Positions 24,109-33,842 of a stretch of DNA of 46,582 bases are shown here, piece after piece. Location: contig JAJFFW010000026.1 of assembly GCA_021776435.1 (NCBI GenBank), forward strand, positions 1 to 46,582, given 5' to 3'. This stretch comes from Parvularculaceae bacterium. GTDB taxonomy: Bacteria; Pseudomonadota; Alphaproteobacteria; Caulobacterales; Parvularculaceae. The notes under the pieces are model-generated. The model worked only from the letters and a program-made list of their open reading frames with translations. It did not search any database and was not told the origin of the DNA. A program made the position numbers and the translations under genes. The stretch's first letter is position 1. Each line of letters opens with the position of its first letter.

Positions 24109-25194
24109 CTAAGAGGCCTTCGCTAATGGCATTGTGTTTTTCAAGTAAAATTCGGCGGGGCGTGGCGCGCCAAACAGATCGCCCTGGCCGTAATCTATAC
24201 CAAGTGCGAGAATTTCTGGCATATCAGTTTCAAATTCGACCTTTTCGACAATAAGGTCGATGCCAGCCTCATTCAGCTCCCGATTGAATGTCCGGGCGCG
24301 AGCCGCTGATGATGCATCGCCATGACTAGCCGCCAGCATCAGTGCGCTGGAGGCCTTGGCAAAACGAAAATTCTTTGCACGTAACGCTGACCAATCATGA
24401 TCGAGCGAGTTAATATGATCGACGGAAAATGCGAACCCTCTCTCAGCAATCCCTGCAAGATTCTTTTCAACCTTTGAATGCATGATTTCTATAGCAGGAA
24501 AAGTGAATTCAAAAATCAGCTGCGAAGCCAAATCCGCATTTGCATCAAGATAATCCGTAAAGAGATTGAAGAACTCTTCATCATATAATGTAGCTGGTGA
24601 GATATTACAAAAAACCGAAAAATGACGATCACCTTCACTCAGGTTTCGAACAGCCTGAACCGCCCGCAATAGGATCATATTGTCAATGATCCCTATACGA
24701 TTTGCGCGCTCTGCCGCCTCGAGGTAAGCGAGAGGTTTAATGACCGACCCATCCTCAGCGCGGAGGCGGGAATAAGCTTCAAAGAAACGCTGCTTGCGCT
24801 GAGGCAGGCTGACAACGGGTTGAAGATACAGATCGATACGATCTTGCTCGATCGCACTACGCACTCTTTCCAATATAGTGGCGTCTTTATCTGGCATGAT
24901 GGGAAGAGGTGCAAAGTTTAACGAGAGCGAAGATGATCCGTTTCCAGAGAATTGAGATTTCTCGTACCTAGAAATAAGGCGGCGCAACATATCGACTTCG
25001 CGTTGCGCGCAACTAAGTGCGAAACCAAGCCTCGCATGAAGTATTATTGAGACGATAAGCGCAGCCGATAACCAAATCTCCGTGCTGGGAGAAAAATCTT
25101 CAGCAATGACAGCGAATATAACGAGGCAACCTGCGACACCGGCAGTGAACAAAACCAAATCGCCATACCTGGAACTGCGTTGCCTGAAATTCAT
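24109..25194 (-). CDS. Membrane-bound degenerate EAL-domain protein (TipF-like layout)
   Basis: A 361-residue protein with two N-terminal helices (13-31 and 40-60), a short coiled region and an EAL domain from about 108 to 350. Several phosphodiesterase residues are altered: EAL reads Glu139-Ala-Tyr, ExTE reads EFTF at 229-232, and the catalytic DDFG becomes DHINS at 259-263. Asn197 in NIS, Lys280, Glu317 and the QG at 337-338 remain. Loss of the second metal-binding Asp predicts no c-di-GMP hydrolysis, so it may bind c-di-GMP as an effector. The layout recalls TipF, the Caulobacter flagellar positioning protein, but that identity is not established. Confidence 0.8.
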   Translation of the reverse strand: MNFRQRSSRYGDLVLFTAGVAGCLVIFAVIAEDFSPSTEIWLSAALIVSIILHARLGFALSCAQREVDMLRRLISRYEKSQFSGNGSSSLSLNFAPLPIMPDKDATILERVRSAIEQDRIDLYLQPVVSLPQRKQRFFEAYSRLRAEDGSVIKPLAYLEAAERANRIGIIDNMILLRAVQAVRNLSEGDRHFSVFCNISPATLYDEEFFNLFTDYLDANADLASQLIFEFTFPAIEIMHSKVEKNLAGIAERGFAFSVDHINSLDHDWSALRAKNFRFAKASSALMLAASHGDASSAARARTFNRELNEAGIDLIVEKVEFETDMPEILALGIDYGQGDLFGAPRPAEFYLKNTMPLAKAS

Positions 25195-25419
25195 GTTTCA
25201 CACTCGGCTGTGCGGCAGTGCAGTTGCGTATCAGCTAAATTAGCGCCATCGCCGCATTACGGAATGACGACACTATGAAAAGTCTGTTGATAAGGAATTA
25301 ACTTTAATTGAAGTCATACAAAAGCAGGGAAGCAACAATCAAGACGGTTGCAAGCCACTCAGTGATGTGACCAAGAAGCAATCCCTGGGGCATGGCGTTA
25401 ACAGAGCGGAAGCGGGCGA

Positions 25420-25453
25420 TAAAATAAAAACCCGCCCGTTTAAAACGGGCGGG
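25420..25453 (-). terminator. Rho-independent terminator of the OmpA-like gene
   Basis: The arms CCCGCCCGTTT and AAACGGGCGGG form a strong stem. On the minus strand it is followed by TTTTTATTTT. It lies about 72 bases past the stop of the OmpA-like gene and is the only strong signal in the 330-base gap between that gene and the EAL gene. Confidence 0.85.
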
Positions 25454-25468
25454 ATGTTCGTTCAGAAG

Positions 25469-25490
25469 CCGGCCAGAATCCGGCCAGAAT
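25469..25490. repeat. Two tandem copies of an 11-base unit
   Basis: CCGGCCAGAAT occurs twice in tandem, followed by a partial third CCGGC, just upstream of the terminator. This is probably a slippage product with no known role. Confidence 0.6.
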
Positions 25491-25524
25491 CCGGCGAAAA
25501 GCCAAAAACCGCTGTTACCAATTC

Positions 25525-26190
25525 TTATTGAAACGCGCTGTCGACCGGATCGATGACAATCTCAACGCGGCGGTTCGCCGCGCGACCGGTTTGGGCAGAG
25601 TTATCAGCAACTGGATGGGATTCACCAAAACCAACGGCCTGTAACCGACCATATTCAACACCCTGCGCCGCAAGATAGTTTGATACCGACAACGCCCGGC
25701 GCTGCGACAATTGCTGATTGTAAGATTCAGAACCCGTAGAATCCGTATGGCCATAAACGCTAACCGCTGTCCTATCGAACTCTTTAAGCACAACGGAAAC
25801 TGAGTTGAGCGTTTCATAAAAACCCGGCGTAACGTCGGATTGGTCGACACCGAACGTAATATTAGACGGCATGTTGAGGATAATGTTGTCACCGTCACGG
25901 GTTACCGATACGCCACTATTGGCGAGGCGCTCACGAAGCTTGGCCTGCTGGCGGTCCTGATAGACGCCCATCCCGACCCCGATCGCCGCGCCTGAAGCGG
26001 CCCCAATCGCGGCGCCTTTTCCGGCATTTCCAGTAATCGCGCCGATAACCGCACCGGCAGCAGCGCCCGCAGCCGCACCACCGGCGCCACTCGTCACCGT
26101 CCGGCTGGCGCGTTTTTCACCGGTATAAGGATTGGTCGTGCAGCCAACAGCGAAAATCGCTATGGCCCCCAGAAGAATGAATTTCCGCAT
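25525..26190 (-). CDS. OmpA-family lipoprotein with glycine-zipper segment
   Basis: A 221-residue outer-membrane lipoprotein. The signal ends in AVGC at Cys17. Residues 35-75 are Gly/Ala-rich with spaced glycines, a glycine-zipper helix that may insert into or lie on the membrane. The C-terminal OmpA domain begins near NMPSNITFGVDQSDVTP and includes the peptidoglycan-binding pattern YGHTDSTGSESYNQQLSQRR and NRRVEIVI. It would tie the outer membrane to peptidoglycan. It is separate from its neighbours, with a clear terminator, and is divergent from groESL. Confidence 0.92.
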   Translation of the reverse strand: MRKFILLGAIAIFAVGCTTNPYTGEKRASRTVTSGAGGAAAGAAAGAVIGAITGNAGKGAAIGAASGAAIGVGMGVYQDRQQAKLRERLANSGVSVTRDGDNIILNMPSNITFGVDQSDVTPGFYETLNSVSVVLKEFDRTAVSVYGHTDSTGSESYNQQLSQRRALSVSNYLAAQGVEYGRLQAVGFGESHPVADNSAQTGRAANRRVEIVIDPVDSAFQ

Positions 26191-26414
26191 AATTACGTTC
26201 CTTTGCTGCCTCGACGATACTCATTCCTAAAAACGCTGGGTCGCGTAAAAAAGCGAGCGGAATTTGAATATGCCGATTCTGATCTTCTCGTAGAAACCGC
26301 TCAATTGCGGCGAAAATATTACAAAATCATCACAAAACTGCGGGCAGAAACTGACCGCTCAATAAGCCTACAACACACAATGCAAGAAAAGGCAGAAAAA
26401 AACACTCAGCGCCC

Positions 26415-26443
26415 TTGACGGATCTATGAGGGCTCATTAGATC
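26415..26443 (+). promoter_or_regulatory. Candidate groESL promoter
   Basis: TTGACG at 26415-26420 and TAGATC at 26438-26443 are 17 bases apart and would place the transcription start within the CIRCE element. The -35 is good, the -10 weak. Confidence 0.45.
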
Positions 26444-26447
26444 CCTG

Positions 26448-26474
26448 CTAGCACTCACCGTCATCGAGTGCCAG
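26448..26474 (+). promoter_or_regulatory. CIRCE element (HrcA operator)
   Basis: CTAGCACTC and GAGTGCCAG separated by nine bases match the CIRCE consensus TTAGCACTC-N9-GAGTGCTAA except at the outermost positions. It sits 78 bases upstream of groES. HrcA binding here would repress the chaperonin operon until heat or misfolding stress. Confidence 0.93.
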
Positions 26475-26551
26475 AAGGGCGGTAATTATCGCCATCACAC
26501 ACACAACCTATTGTTTTTAAATGCATTTTGCATATAAGGGAGATGAACTTC

Positions 26552-26839
26552 ATGGCTTTTCGGCCTCTCCATGATCGTGTTCTCGTTCGTCGCATCGACG
26601 AGGACGAGACCACCGCAGGCGGCATCATCATTCCAGATACCGCGAAAGAAAAACCCCAACAGGGCGAAATCATCGCCGTTGGCTCTGGCTCACGTGGCGA
26701 TGATAACGAAATCATTGCTCTCGACGTCAAACCTGGCGACCGGATCCTCTTCGGCAAGTGGTCTGGTTCAGAAGTAAAGATCGACAACGAGGACCTCCTT
26801 ATCATGAAGGAATCTGACGTCCTCGGTATTCTCGACTGA
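26552..26839 (+). CDS. groES: Co-chaperonin GroES
   Basis: A 95-residue co-chaperonin that caps the GroEL folding chamber. [12 protein letters not shown] opens the protein, the mobile loop is [20 protein letters not shown], and [11 protein letters not shown] and ILD close it, all typical. The ATG at 26552 follows AAGGGAGATG; an in-frame start eight codons earlier would add an untypical extension. It is the first gene of an operon with groEL, 30 bases downstream, under a CIRCE operator. Confidence 0.98.
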   Translation: MAFRPLHDRVLVRRIDEDETTAGGIIIPDTAKEKPQQGEIIAVGSGSRGDDNEIIALDVKPGDRILFGKWSGSEVKIDNEDLLIMKESDVLGILD

Positions 26840-26845
26840 TTGTAA

Positions 26846-28522
<1,677 letters not shown>

Positions 28523-28556
28523 CCCCAAACCAGCCTAATAATTTTGTTGCGTACCA

Positions 28557-28584
28557 AAGGGCGGTCTTCGGACCGCCCTTTTTT
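28557..28584 (+). terminator. Rho-independent terminator of groESL
   Basis: A perfect ten-base stem AAGGGCGGTC/GACCGCCCTT with a TTCG tetraloop is followed by a T run. Confidence 0.95.
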
Positions 28585-28745
28585 CAACAAGCCTAGGTCT
28601 ATTCGGTGGAGCCTCTGACACGACGTTATCCATAGCAACACAGCAGTCCTCTGACGCGGTCCATCAATTCCTTGTCGCAGTGGGCTAGCACAACGGTTAA
28701 AGTCAAAGCTCAAACTATTGATTCTGATGCGATGTAGAGAACACC

Positions 28746-29387
28746 ATGATTGAAATCTTTCTCACGACCTTCCTCACTGCGTTCGTAACACTGTTCATCG
28801 TGATCGACCCGATCCTGGTGACGCCGATCTTCGCGGCGCTGACCAAGCACGACAAACCGCGCGATCGCTTGCGGGTCGCGCTTTCGGCGGCGATCTATTC
28901 CGTCGGCATTCTTTTGCTCTTCGGCTTCGCCGGAAACGCCATGCTGCACCATCTGGGGGTCAGTTTCGCGGCGTTTCGCGCCGCCATGGGCATCATTCTT
29001 TTCATCATGGGCTTTCGCATGTTTTTCGACCCGGACAGCGAAACACAGGCGAAGACGCCGGGCCCGCAGGCATCCGCGCGCGACAATATCGCGTTTTTCC
29101 CGCTAGCGATTCCGATGCTGGCGGGGCCGGGCGCGATCGCGACAATCATGCTGCTGATGGGACCGGGCGCCCAATTGACCGAAAAAGCCGCAGCGCTCAC
29201 AGCCATGGCGCTGGTGCTCGCGATCGGGGTTCTCATGATGGCGTTCGCCAGCCGCATCGGCGACGTTCTCGGGCGCACCGGCATGAACGCCATCACGCGT
29301 ATTCTGGGCATGCTGTTGATGGCGCTGTCGACGCAATATGTGTTCGACGGGGTTCGCGTCGGTGTCTTGGGTCAGACAGCGGGCTAA
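28746..29387 (+). CDS. MarC-family integral membrane protein
   Basis: A 213-residue protein with six hydrophobic helices and MarC signatures: FIVIDPILVTPIFAALT near the N-terminus, FRAAMGIILFIMGFRMF, and FPLAIPMLAGPGAIATIMLL in the middle. The family was once linked to multiple antibiotic resistance, but no transport role is proven. By eye the gene is clearly richer in G and C than its neighbours, especially at third codon positions. Its stop codon overlaps that of the convergent gene at 29384. Confidence 0.93.
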   Translation: MIEIFLTTFLTAFVTLFIVIDPILVTPIFAALTKHDKPRDRLRVALSAAIYSVGILLLFGFAGNAMLHHLGVSFAAFRAAMGIILFIMGFRMFFDPDSETQAKTPGPQASARDNIAFFPLAIPMLAGPGAIATIMLLMGPGAQLTEKAAALTAMALVLAIGVLMMAFASRIGDVLGRTGMNAITRILGMLLMALSTQYVFDGVRVGVLGQTAG

Positions 29388-29863
29388 AGGGCGTCTTCCA
29401 AATAGTCCTGCGTTTCCGCAAACCCGTTACCCCCTGGCGAAGCGCCGTAACGCAATGTCGACCCGCTGAGGCTAGGCCCAGCCCCATCACCAGCGCAGAC
29501 AAAATGGGAAAGCCGCTTCATCCGAGACGCGTCCGACCGGCAAACCGCTTCAACGGCGCCGAGCGCACTGTCACAGGCTTTGGCGAGGCTATACCCCTCG
29601 GGCCAATCGATGACCGAACGCCAGTCAATTTGAGCATCTATGTTTGTACCGCAGACCGAGCCCGTAAATGCGGCCTCGCGGTCCAACGCCTCTTCTTCAG
29701 CGTCTTGTGCGCGCAGAACCTTTAGGGTTTGCGCATCTGCAGCTGCGCCAGCGAATAGGGACATCACCAGCACAACTTCACCCATAATCTTCATGGCGCG
29801 TAGCACGGTCATAGGGCGATCATTCATCGCCAATGCGGCCTTTTTGAGACGGGTTTCTGACAT
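29384..29863 (-). CDS. Exported protein of unknown function with four cysteines
   Basis: A protein of about 159 residues. Near residue 24 a signal peptide starts (MKIMGEVVLVMSLFAGAAADAQ) and probably ends at ADA. The mature part has Cys in GSVCGT, AKACDS, EAVCRS and HFVCAG, spaced as for two disulphides. No family is recognised. The start is uncertain: 29863 is close to the preceding gene's stop (13 bases), while ATG codons further in would fit the signal peptide better. It follows the DUF4908-like gene on the same strand and is probably co-transcribed. Confidence 0.6.
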   Translation of the reverse strand: MSETRLKKAALAMNDRPMTVLRAMKIMGEVVLVMSLFAGAAADAQTLKVLRAQDAEEEALDREAAFTGSVCGTNIDAQIDWRSVIDWPEGYSLAKACDSALGAVEAVCRSDASRMKRLSHFVCAGDGAGPSLSGSTLRYGASPGGNGFAETQDYLEDAL

Positions 29864-29876
29864 TTTCACACGCGAC

Positions 29877-30758
29877 TTAAAGCGACTCTTCCAAAAACAA
29901 CACAATCTCGGCAGATGAGGGACGACCTTGAACGTCTAGTGACGGATTATACCGGACCTCCAGAACTTTTTGGTTAAGAATTAACTGGGCCGTTCCGTCG
30001 GGCACAAAATGCACAACCTCGATCCGTCCTGACACAACCTGCGCTCCTGTAGGATCCCCAGAGACTGCGGCAATACCTTTAGCCGCCACAACGATGGCGT
30101 CGGCGAGAACGGCCGCACCAATGACTTCATCCGTAGCAGGATCGTCGATCTCAAAAATAATTGGCGCACCGGTTATCGCGCTGATGGCGGCTGTCGCCGT
30201 TCGCGCCCGCCGATGGGCGGTCTGGGGGTCAATATAGGACAGATGCAGACTTTTTTCTTCACCATAAGACTTGGATGCAGCTTTTCCCTCACTCTCGCCA
30301 GGCCAATAGACGGTCGCACCCCCGTATGACGCAATTCGCAACAGCGCTTCACCGCGTGCATTTTTGAAAATCACGTCTCCGCGTGGTCCGCGTGTCGGGG
30401 TGAGCGCATGTATCTCTGCCGCCGTGCCTCGTGGTTCGAAACTGCATTCGAGCCTTGGGTCACTCGCTGTGCATAAGAAGGAAATGCGAGCTTGCGCTCC
30501 CATATCCTCAAACAAAAATGCGCGGTCATCCGTCGCCAGAGCATAGTGTTGGGCTGTTGAGCGTCGGGTTCTATCTTTATACCGCTTACGCTTCTTACCA
30601 ACAAGCGCCGTAAACGGATCATGGTCGTCGACTTGTGTAATGAATATAGCGCCATCTGCAGCGCCTGCAGGTTTTGGCGCCACGACAGCAGCGGCGACGA
30701 GCAGGCCCACGCCCGTCGCGATTGACGTCCAAATCCTTAAACCGCTGCACATAATCAC
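29877..30758 (-). CDS. Exported DUF4908-like protein
   Basis: A protein of about 293 residues with a signal peptide ending near AGA, followed by a segment RKRYKDRTRRSTAQHYALATDDRAFLFED and the block ALTPTRGPRGDVIFKNARGEALLRIASYGGATVYWP. This matches my memory of DUF4908 proteins of Caulobacterales and relatives, which have no assigned function. A GTG at 30758 with GGAGAG well placed upstream is preferred; the ATG at 30752 is almost equivalent. It is the first gene of a pair with the four-cysteine protein. Homology is by pattern memory only. Confidence 0.6.
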   Translation of the reverse strand: MIMCSGLRIWTSIATGVGLLVAAAVVAPKPAGAADGAIFITQVDDHDPFTALVGKKRKRYKDRTRRSTAQHYALATDDRAFLFEDMGAQARISFLCTASDPRLECSFEPRGTAAEIHALTPTRGPRGDVIFKNARGEALLRIASYGGATVYWPGESEGKAASKSYGEEKSLHLSYIDPQTAHRRARTATAAISAITGAPIIFEIDDPATDEVIGAAVLADAIVVAAKGIAAVSGDPTGAQVVSGRIEVVHFVPDGTAQLILNQKVLEVRYNPSLDVQGRPSSAEIVLFLEESL

Positions 30759-30980
30759 TGTATGCTCTCCGGAACCCAACCAGCCGCAACCTGGCTTTTG
30801 TACTCTAGTTTAATCAATCAATTGGGCGAAAACCGGGCGCCATTCCGCTACAAAGCAACGATTTAATGAACCTTTCCCCGAAAAGCGGGCATTAACAAAT
30901 AAAACCCGCAATCCAATGGGGCGCAGGAACGCAATTTGCGAAATTAATCCCTCTAAACGCGCCCCTGTCTTCATCAAGCG

Positions 30981-31706
30981 CTATGCTGCGATGTATTGCC
31001 CACCATTAGCCGTGAGCACGGCGCCGGTGATGAAGCCCGATCCCTCGCCCGCCAAAAAGGCGACGCACTGACCGATCTCTTCTGCAGAACCAAGGCGTCC
31101 AACTGGAATCTGGGCGACAATGCCTGCTAAGACCTTCTCATCCAGGGCCGCAACCATTTCCGTATTGATGTATCCTGGAGCGATCGCATTAACGGTTACA
31201 CCCTTGCGCGCACCTTCCTGTGCGAGGGCGCGCGTAAACCCTATCATGCCGGCTTTCGCCGCTGAATAATTGCACTGACCAGCCTGACCTTTCTGACCGT
31301 TGATCGATGAGATGTTGATCACCCTTCCAAAACCACGCTCGCGCATGCCTGGAAAGACCTGGTGCGTCATATTAAATACGGAATCGAGGTCGGCCCTGAT
31401 AACCTCATTCCATTTTTGCGGTGTCATCTTATGGAAGAATCCATCCCGGGTGATGCCCGCATTATTGACGAGGATATCCGTCGCGCCCTGCACGCTCTCA
31501 ACTTCCGCAACCCCTTCGCGACAAGCCGCATAATCACCGACATCCCATTTAAATACACTGATGCCGGTTTCATTTTTGAACTTGGCTGCGGCCTCATCAT
31601 TACCGGCATAAGTCGCCGCGACTGAGCATCCAGCACCTTTCAAACTGAGTGCGATAGCACGGCCAATGCCACGCGTGCCTCCGGTTACAATAGCATTCTT
31701 ACTCAT
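30981..31706 (-). CDS. phbB: Acetoacetyl-CoA reductase
   Basis: A 241-residue classical SDR that reduces acetoacetyl-CoA to (R)-3-hydroxybutyryl-CoA with NADPH. The cofactor loop TGGTRGIGRAIA is at 8-19 and NNAG at 81-84. The catalytic residues are Ser134, Tyr147 and Lys151 in QCNYSAAKAG. The context beside phaA and phaR supports this over FabG. It lies 112 bases downstream of phaA on the same strand and shares its transcript. The product feeds PHA synthase, which is not in the window. Confidence 0.95.
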   Translation of the reverse strand: MSKNAIVTGGTRGIGRAIALSLKGAGCSVAATYAGNDEAAAKFKNETGISVFKWDVGDYAACREGVAEVESVQGATDILVNNAGITRDGFFHKMTPQKWNEVIRADLDSVFNMTHQVFPGMRERGFGRVINISSINGQKGQAGQCNYSAAKAGMIGFTRALAQEGARKGVTVNAIAPGYINTEMVAALDEKVLAGIVAQIPVGRLGSAEEIGQCVAFLAGEGSGFITGAVLTANGGQYIAA

Positions 31707-31818
31707 TGTATCGCTCCCTCTGTGGCCGGAAGAACGCCCAGCGCATATGAACTCTTAGTGATACAAGTCGACATTTCTTTCATGGCGGCGTTTGGGTCTT
31801 CAAAATCGCACTCGACTT

Positions 31819-32997
31819 TTAAAGCCGCTCAACGCACATGGCGATGCCCATGCCGCCGCCAATACAAAGCGTTGCAAGACCTTTATGCGCATCACCGCGC
31901 CTCATTTCATAAAGTAGTGTTGTTAAAATACGCGCCCCAGAAGCACCGATCGGGTGTCCTAGCGCAATCGCGCCGCCATTGACGTTGACCTTGGCAGGGT
32001 CCCAACCAAGCTCCTTACCGACCGCGAGAGATTGGGCCGCGAAGGCTTCATTCGCTTCAATGAGATCAAGATCACCAATAGTCCATCCCGCTTTTTCCAG
32101 AGCAAGACGCGACGCCGGCGCCGGGCCGATACCCATTATCGCAGGATCAACCCCACAATGCGCCCAGGAAGCAATGCGCGCTAAGGGTTCAATACCCCGC
32201 TTATCGGCTTCGGCCTCACTCATAACGATGACAGCGGCGGCGCCGTCATTGAGCCCAGAAGCATTCGCCGCAGTGACAGTACCACCTTCGCGAACAAAAG
32301 CGGGGCGTAGTCCGGATACGGAATCAAGTACAACGCCTTCGCGAATAAATTCGTCTTCTTCGAAAACAATTTCGCTCTTACGAGACTTTATGACAACCGG
32401 AGTGATTTCATCTTTGAACTTACCCGCTTTTCTTGCGGCCTCCGCCTTGTTTTGGCTGGCGACAGCGAATGCATCCTGTTCTTCACGACTGATTTCATAT
32501 TTCTGCGCGAGATTCTCCGCCGTCTGGCCCATGTGATAATTATTGAAGACATCCCACAAGCCGTCTTTAATCATCGTGTCCGTATAGCAGGCGTCACCCA
32601 TCTTTACGCCGTTGCGTAAGTGTGCAGCATGGGGCGACAAGGACATGTTTTCATGACCGCCAGCCACGACTATGGATGCATCACCCATTCCGATAGCCTG
32701 GGCAGCAAGCCCGACAGCGCGCAATCCCGATCCGCAGACCTGATTGATCGTCATAGCGGGTCGTTCTTTCGGCACACCGGCTGACATGCCCGCCTGCCTA
32801 GCCGTATTTTGTCCCTGCGCCGCCTGAAGCACATGCCCCATGATGACCTCGTCGACATCATCGCCCATAATCCCAGCGCGCTTCAACGCCTCTGCAATAA
32901 CGATCTCACCCAGCCTCGCAGCGGGTGTCGACGACAGTGATCCACAAAAAGACCCGATGCCAGTACGGGCTCCTGCGGCAATAACGATTCCACCCAT
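31819..32997 (-). CDS. phaA: Acetyl-CoA acetyltransferase (beta-ketothiolase)
   Basis: A 392-residue thiolase that condenses two acetyl-CoA to acetoacetyl-CoA. The nucleophile is Cys88 in [12 protein letters not shown], with His348 in [14 protein letters not shown] and Cys378 in LCIGGGMG, all at the standard family positions. It is the first gene of a phaA-phaB pair and is divergent from phaR, whose product probably senses polymer and represses storage genes. A near-consensus ribosome site, AGGAGG, precedes the start. Confidence 0.96.
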   Translation of the reverse strand: MGGIVIAAGARTGIGSFCGSLSSTPAARLGEIVIAEALKRAGIMGDDVDEVIMGHVLQAAQGQNTARQAGMSAGVPKERPAMTINQVCGSGLRAVGLAAQAIGMGDASIVVAGGHENMSLSPHAAHLRNGVKMGDACYTDTMIKDGLWDVFNNYHMGQTAENLAQKYEISREEQDAFAVASQNKAEAARKAGKFKDEITPVVIKSRKSEIVFEEDEFIREGVVLDSVSGLRPAFVREGGTVTAANASGLNDGAAAVIVMSEAEADKRGIEPLARIASWAHCGVDPAIMGIGPAPASRLALEKAGWTIGDLDLIEANEAFAAQSLAVGKELGWDPAKVNVNGGAIALGHPIGASGARILTTLLYEMRRGDAHKGLATLCIGGGMGIAMCVERL

Positions 32998-33056
32998 AAA
33001 TCCTCCTTAACAGCTTATTTTTCAGTCCGCTCCGCAATCCACCTGAGAATACAGGC

Positions 33057-33069
33057 CTGCGAAGCGCAG
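33057..33069. promoter_or_regulatory. Candidate PhaR operator between phaA and phaR
   Basis: CTGCG and CGCAG flank AAG, giving a perfect inverted repeat about 60 bases upstream of phaA in the divergent phaA-phaR region. PhaR is known to bind TGC-rich sequences in Paracoccus; applying this here is inference. Confidence 0.45.
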
Positions 33070-33214
33070 AGTTACTCAAATACTGGCCCAAGATGCAGAA
33101 TAGCGAAGCCCGTGGGCAAACTTAATTTTCATGCTATAGCAGGATTAGCAAGTGCACAAAACGACCGCGCCGCAGCATTTGATCTCGTAGCCGGTCACAA
33201 AAAAGAGGTGGGTC

Positions 33215-33829
33215 ATGTCCGATCCGGATGCAAATCGTGTTAAGAGCGAGAACGGCAAACCGATTGTCATAAAGAAATATGCCAACCGCCGCCTCTACAA
33301 TACGGCAACGAGCTCTTATGTCACCCTCGATTACCTGTCCGAGATGGTCAAGGACGGACAAGATTTCGTCGTTTTTGACGCTAAATCCGGCGCTGACATT
33401 ACGCGCTCAGTCCTCACACAGATCATTTTCGAGGAAGAGAACAAAGGACAGAACCTTCTGCCAGTCCAGTTTCTTCGCCAGCTCATCACGTTCTACGGTG
33501 ACAGTCTGCAATCGTTCGTGCCGTCTTATCTCGAAATGAGTATGGACGCATTCTCGAACAATCAGAATAAAATCAAGTCACAAATGCAGAAATCCATGAG
33601 TGGGGCACCCGGTTATCAAGTGTTTGAAGAAAGCATTCGCCAAAATATGGCGCTCTACGAACAGGCGATGAAAATGTTTGCGCCAATGGGCGGGATGTAC
33701 GGGCAGGCCCCAAAGACGCCAAAAGCCAGTGCACCGGCAGGGGACGAGCCAAGCAACATCCGCGAATTAAAATCACAGTTGGCCGCTTTGCAACGCCAGC
33801 TCGACAAGCTCTCTGAAAAAGATAATTAA
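33215..33829 (+). CDS. phaR: Polyhydroxyalkanoate synthesis repressor PhaR
   Basis: A 204-residue repressor. The N-terminal PHB/PHA accumulation DNA-binding domain reads IVIKKYANRRLYNTATSSYV and continues to ITRSVLTQIIFEEE. Two middle domains bind the polymer surface (VQFLRQLITFYGD and SFVPSYLEMSMDAFSNNQ). The Met/Gly/Pro-rich stretch and the C-terminal coiled coil (ELKSQLAALQRQLDKLSEK) are usual. PhaR binds nascent granules and is released from promoters of phasin and its own gene. GAGGTGGGTC precedes the ATG. It is divergent from phaA. Confidence 0.96.
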   Translation: MSDPDANRVKSENGKPIVIKKYANRRLYNTATSSYVTLDYLSEMVKDGQDFVVFDAKSGADITRSVLTQIIFEEENKGQNLLPVQFLRQLITFYGDSLQSFVPSYLEMSMDAFSNNQNKIKSQMQKSMSGAPGYQVFEESIRQNMALYEQAMKMFAPMGGMYGQAPKTPKASAPAGDEPSNIRELKSQLAALQRQLDKLSEKDN

Positions 33830-33842
33830 TTAAGACGAACCG

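Noticed and set aside
26203-26418. Plus-strand frame of 71 codons in front of groES
   Set aside because: It has a TTG start and no ribosome site, overlaps the promoter region, and its faint likeness to RnpA (KKRAEF) is too short.
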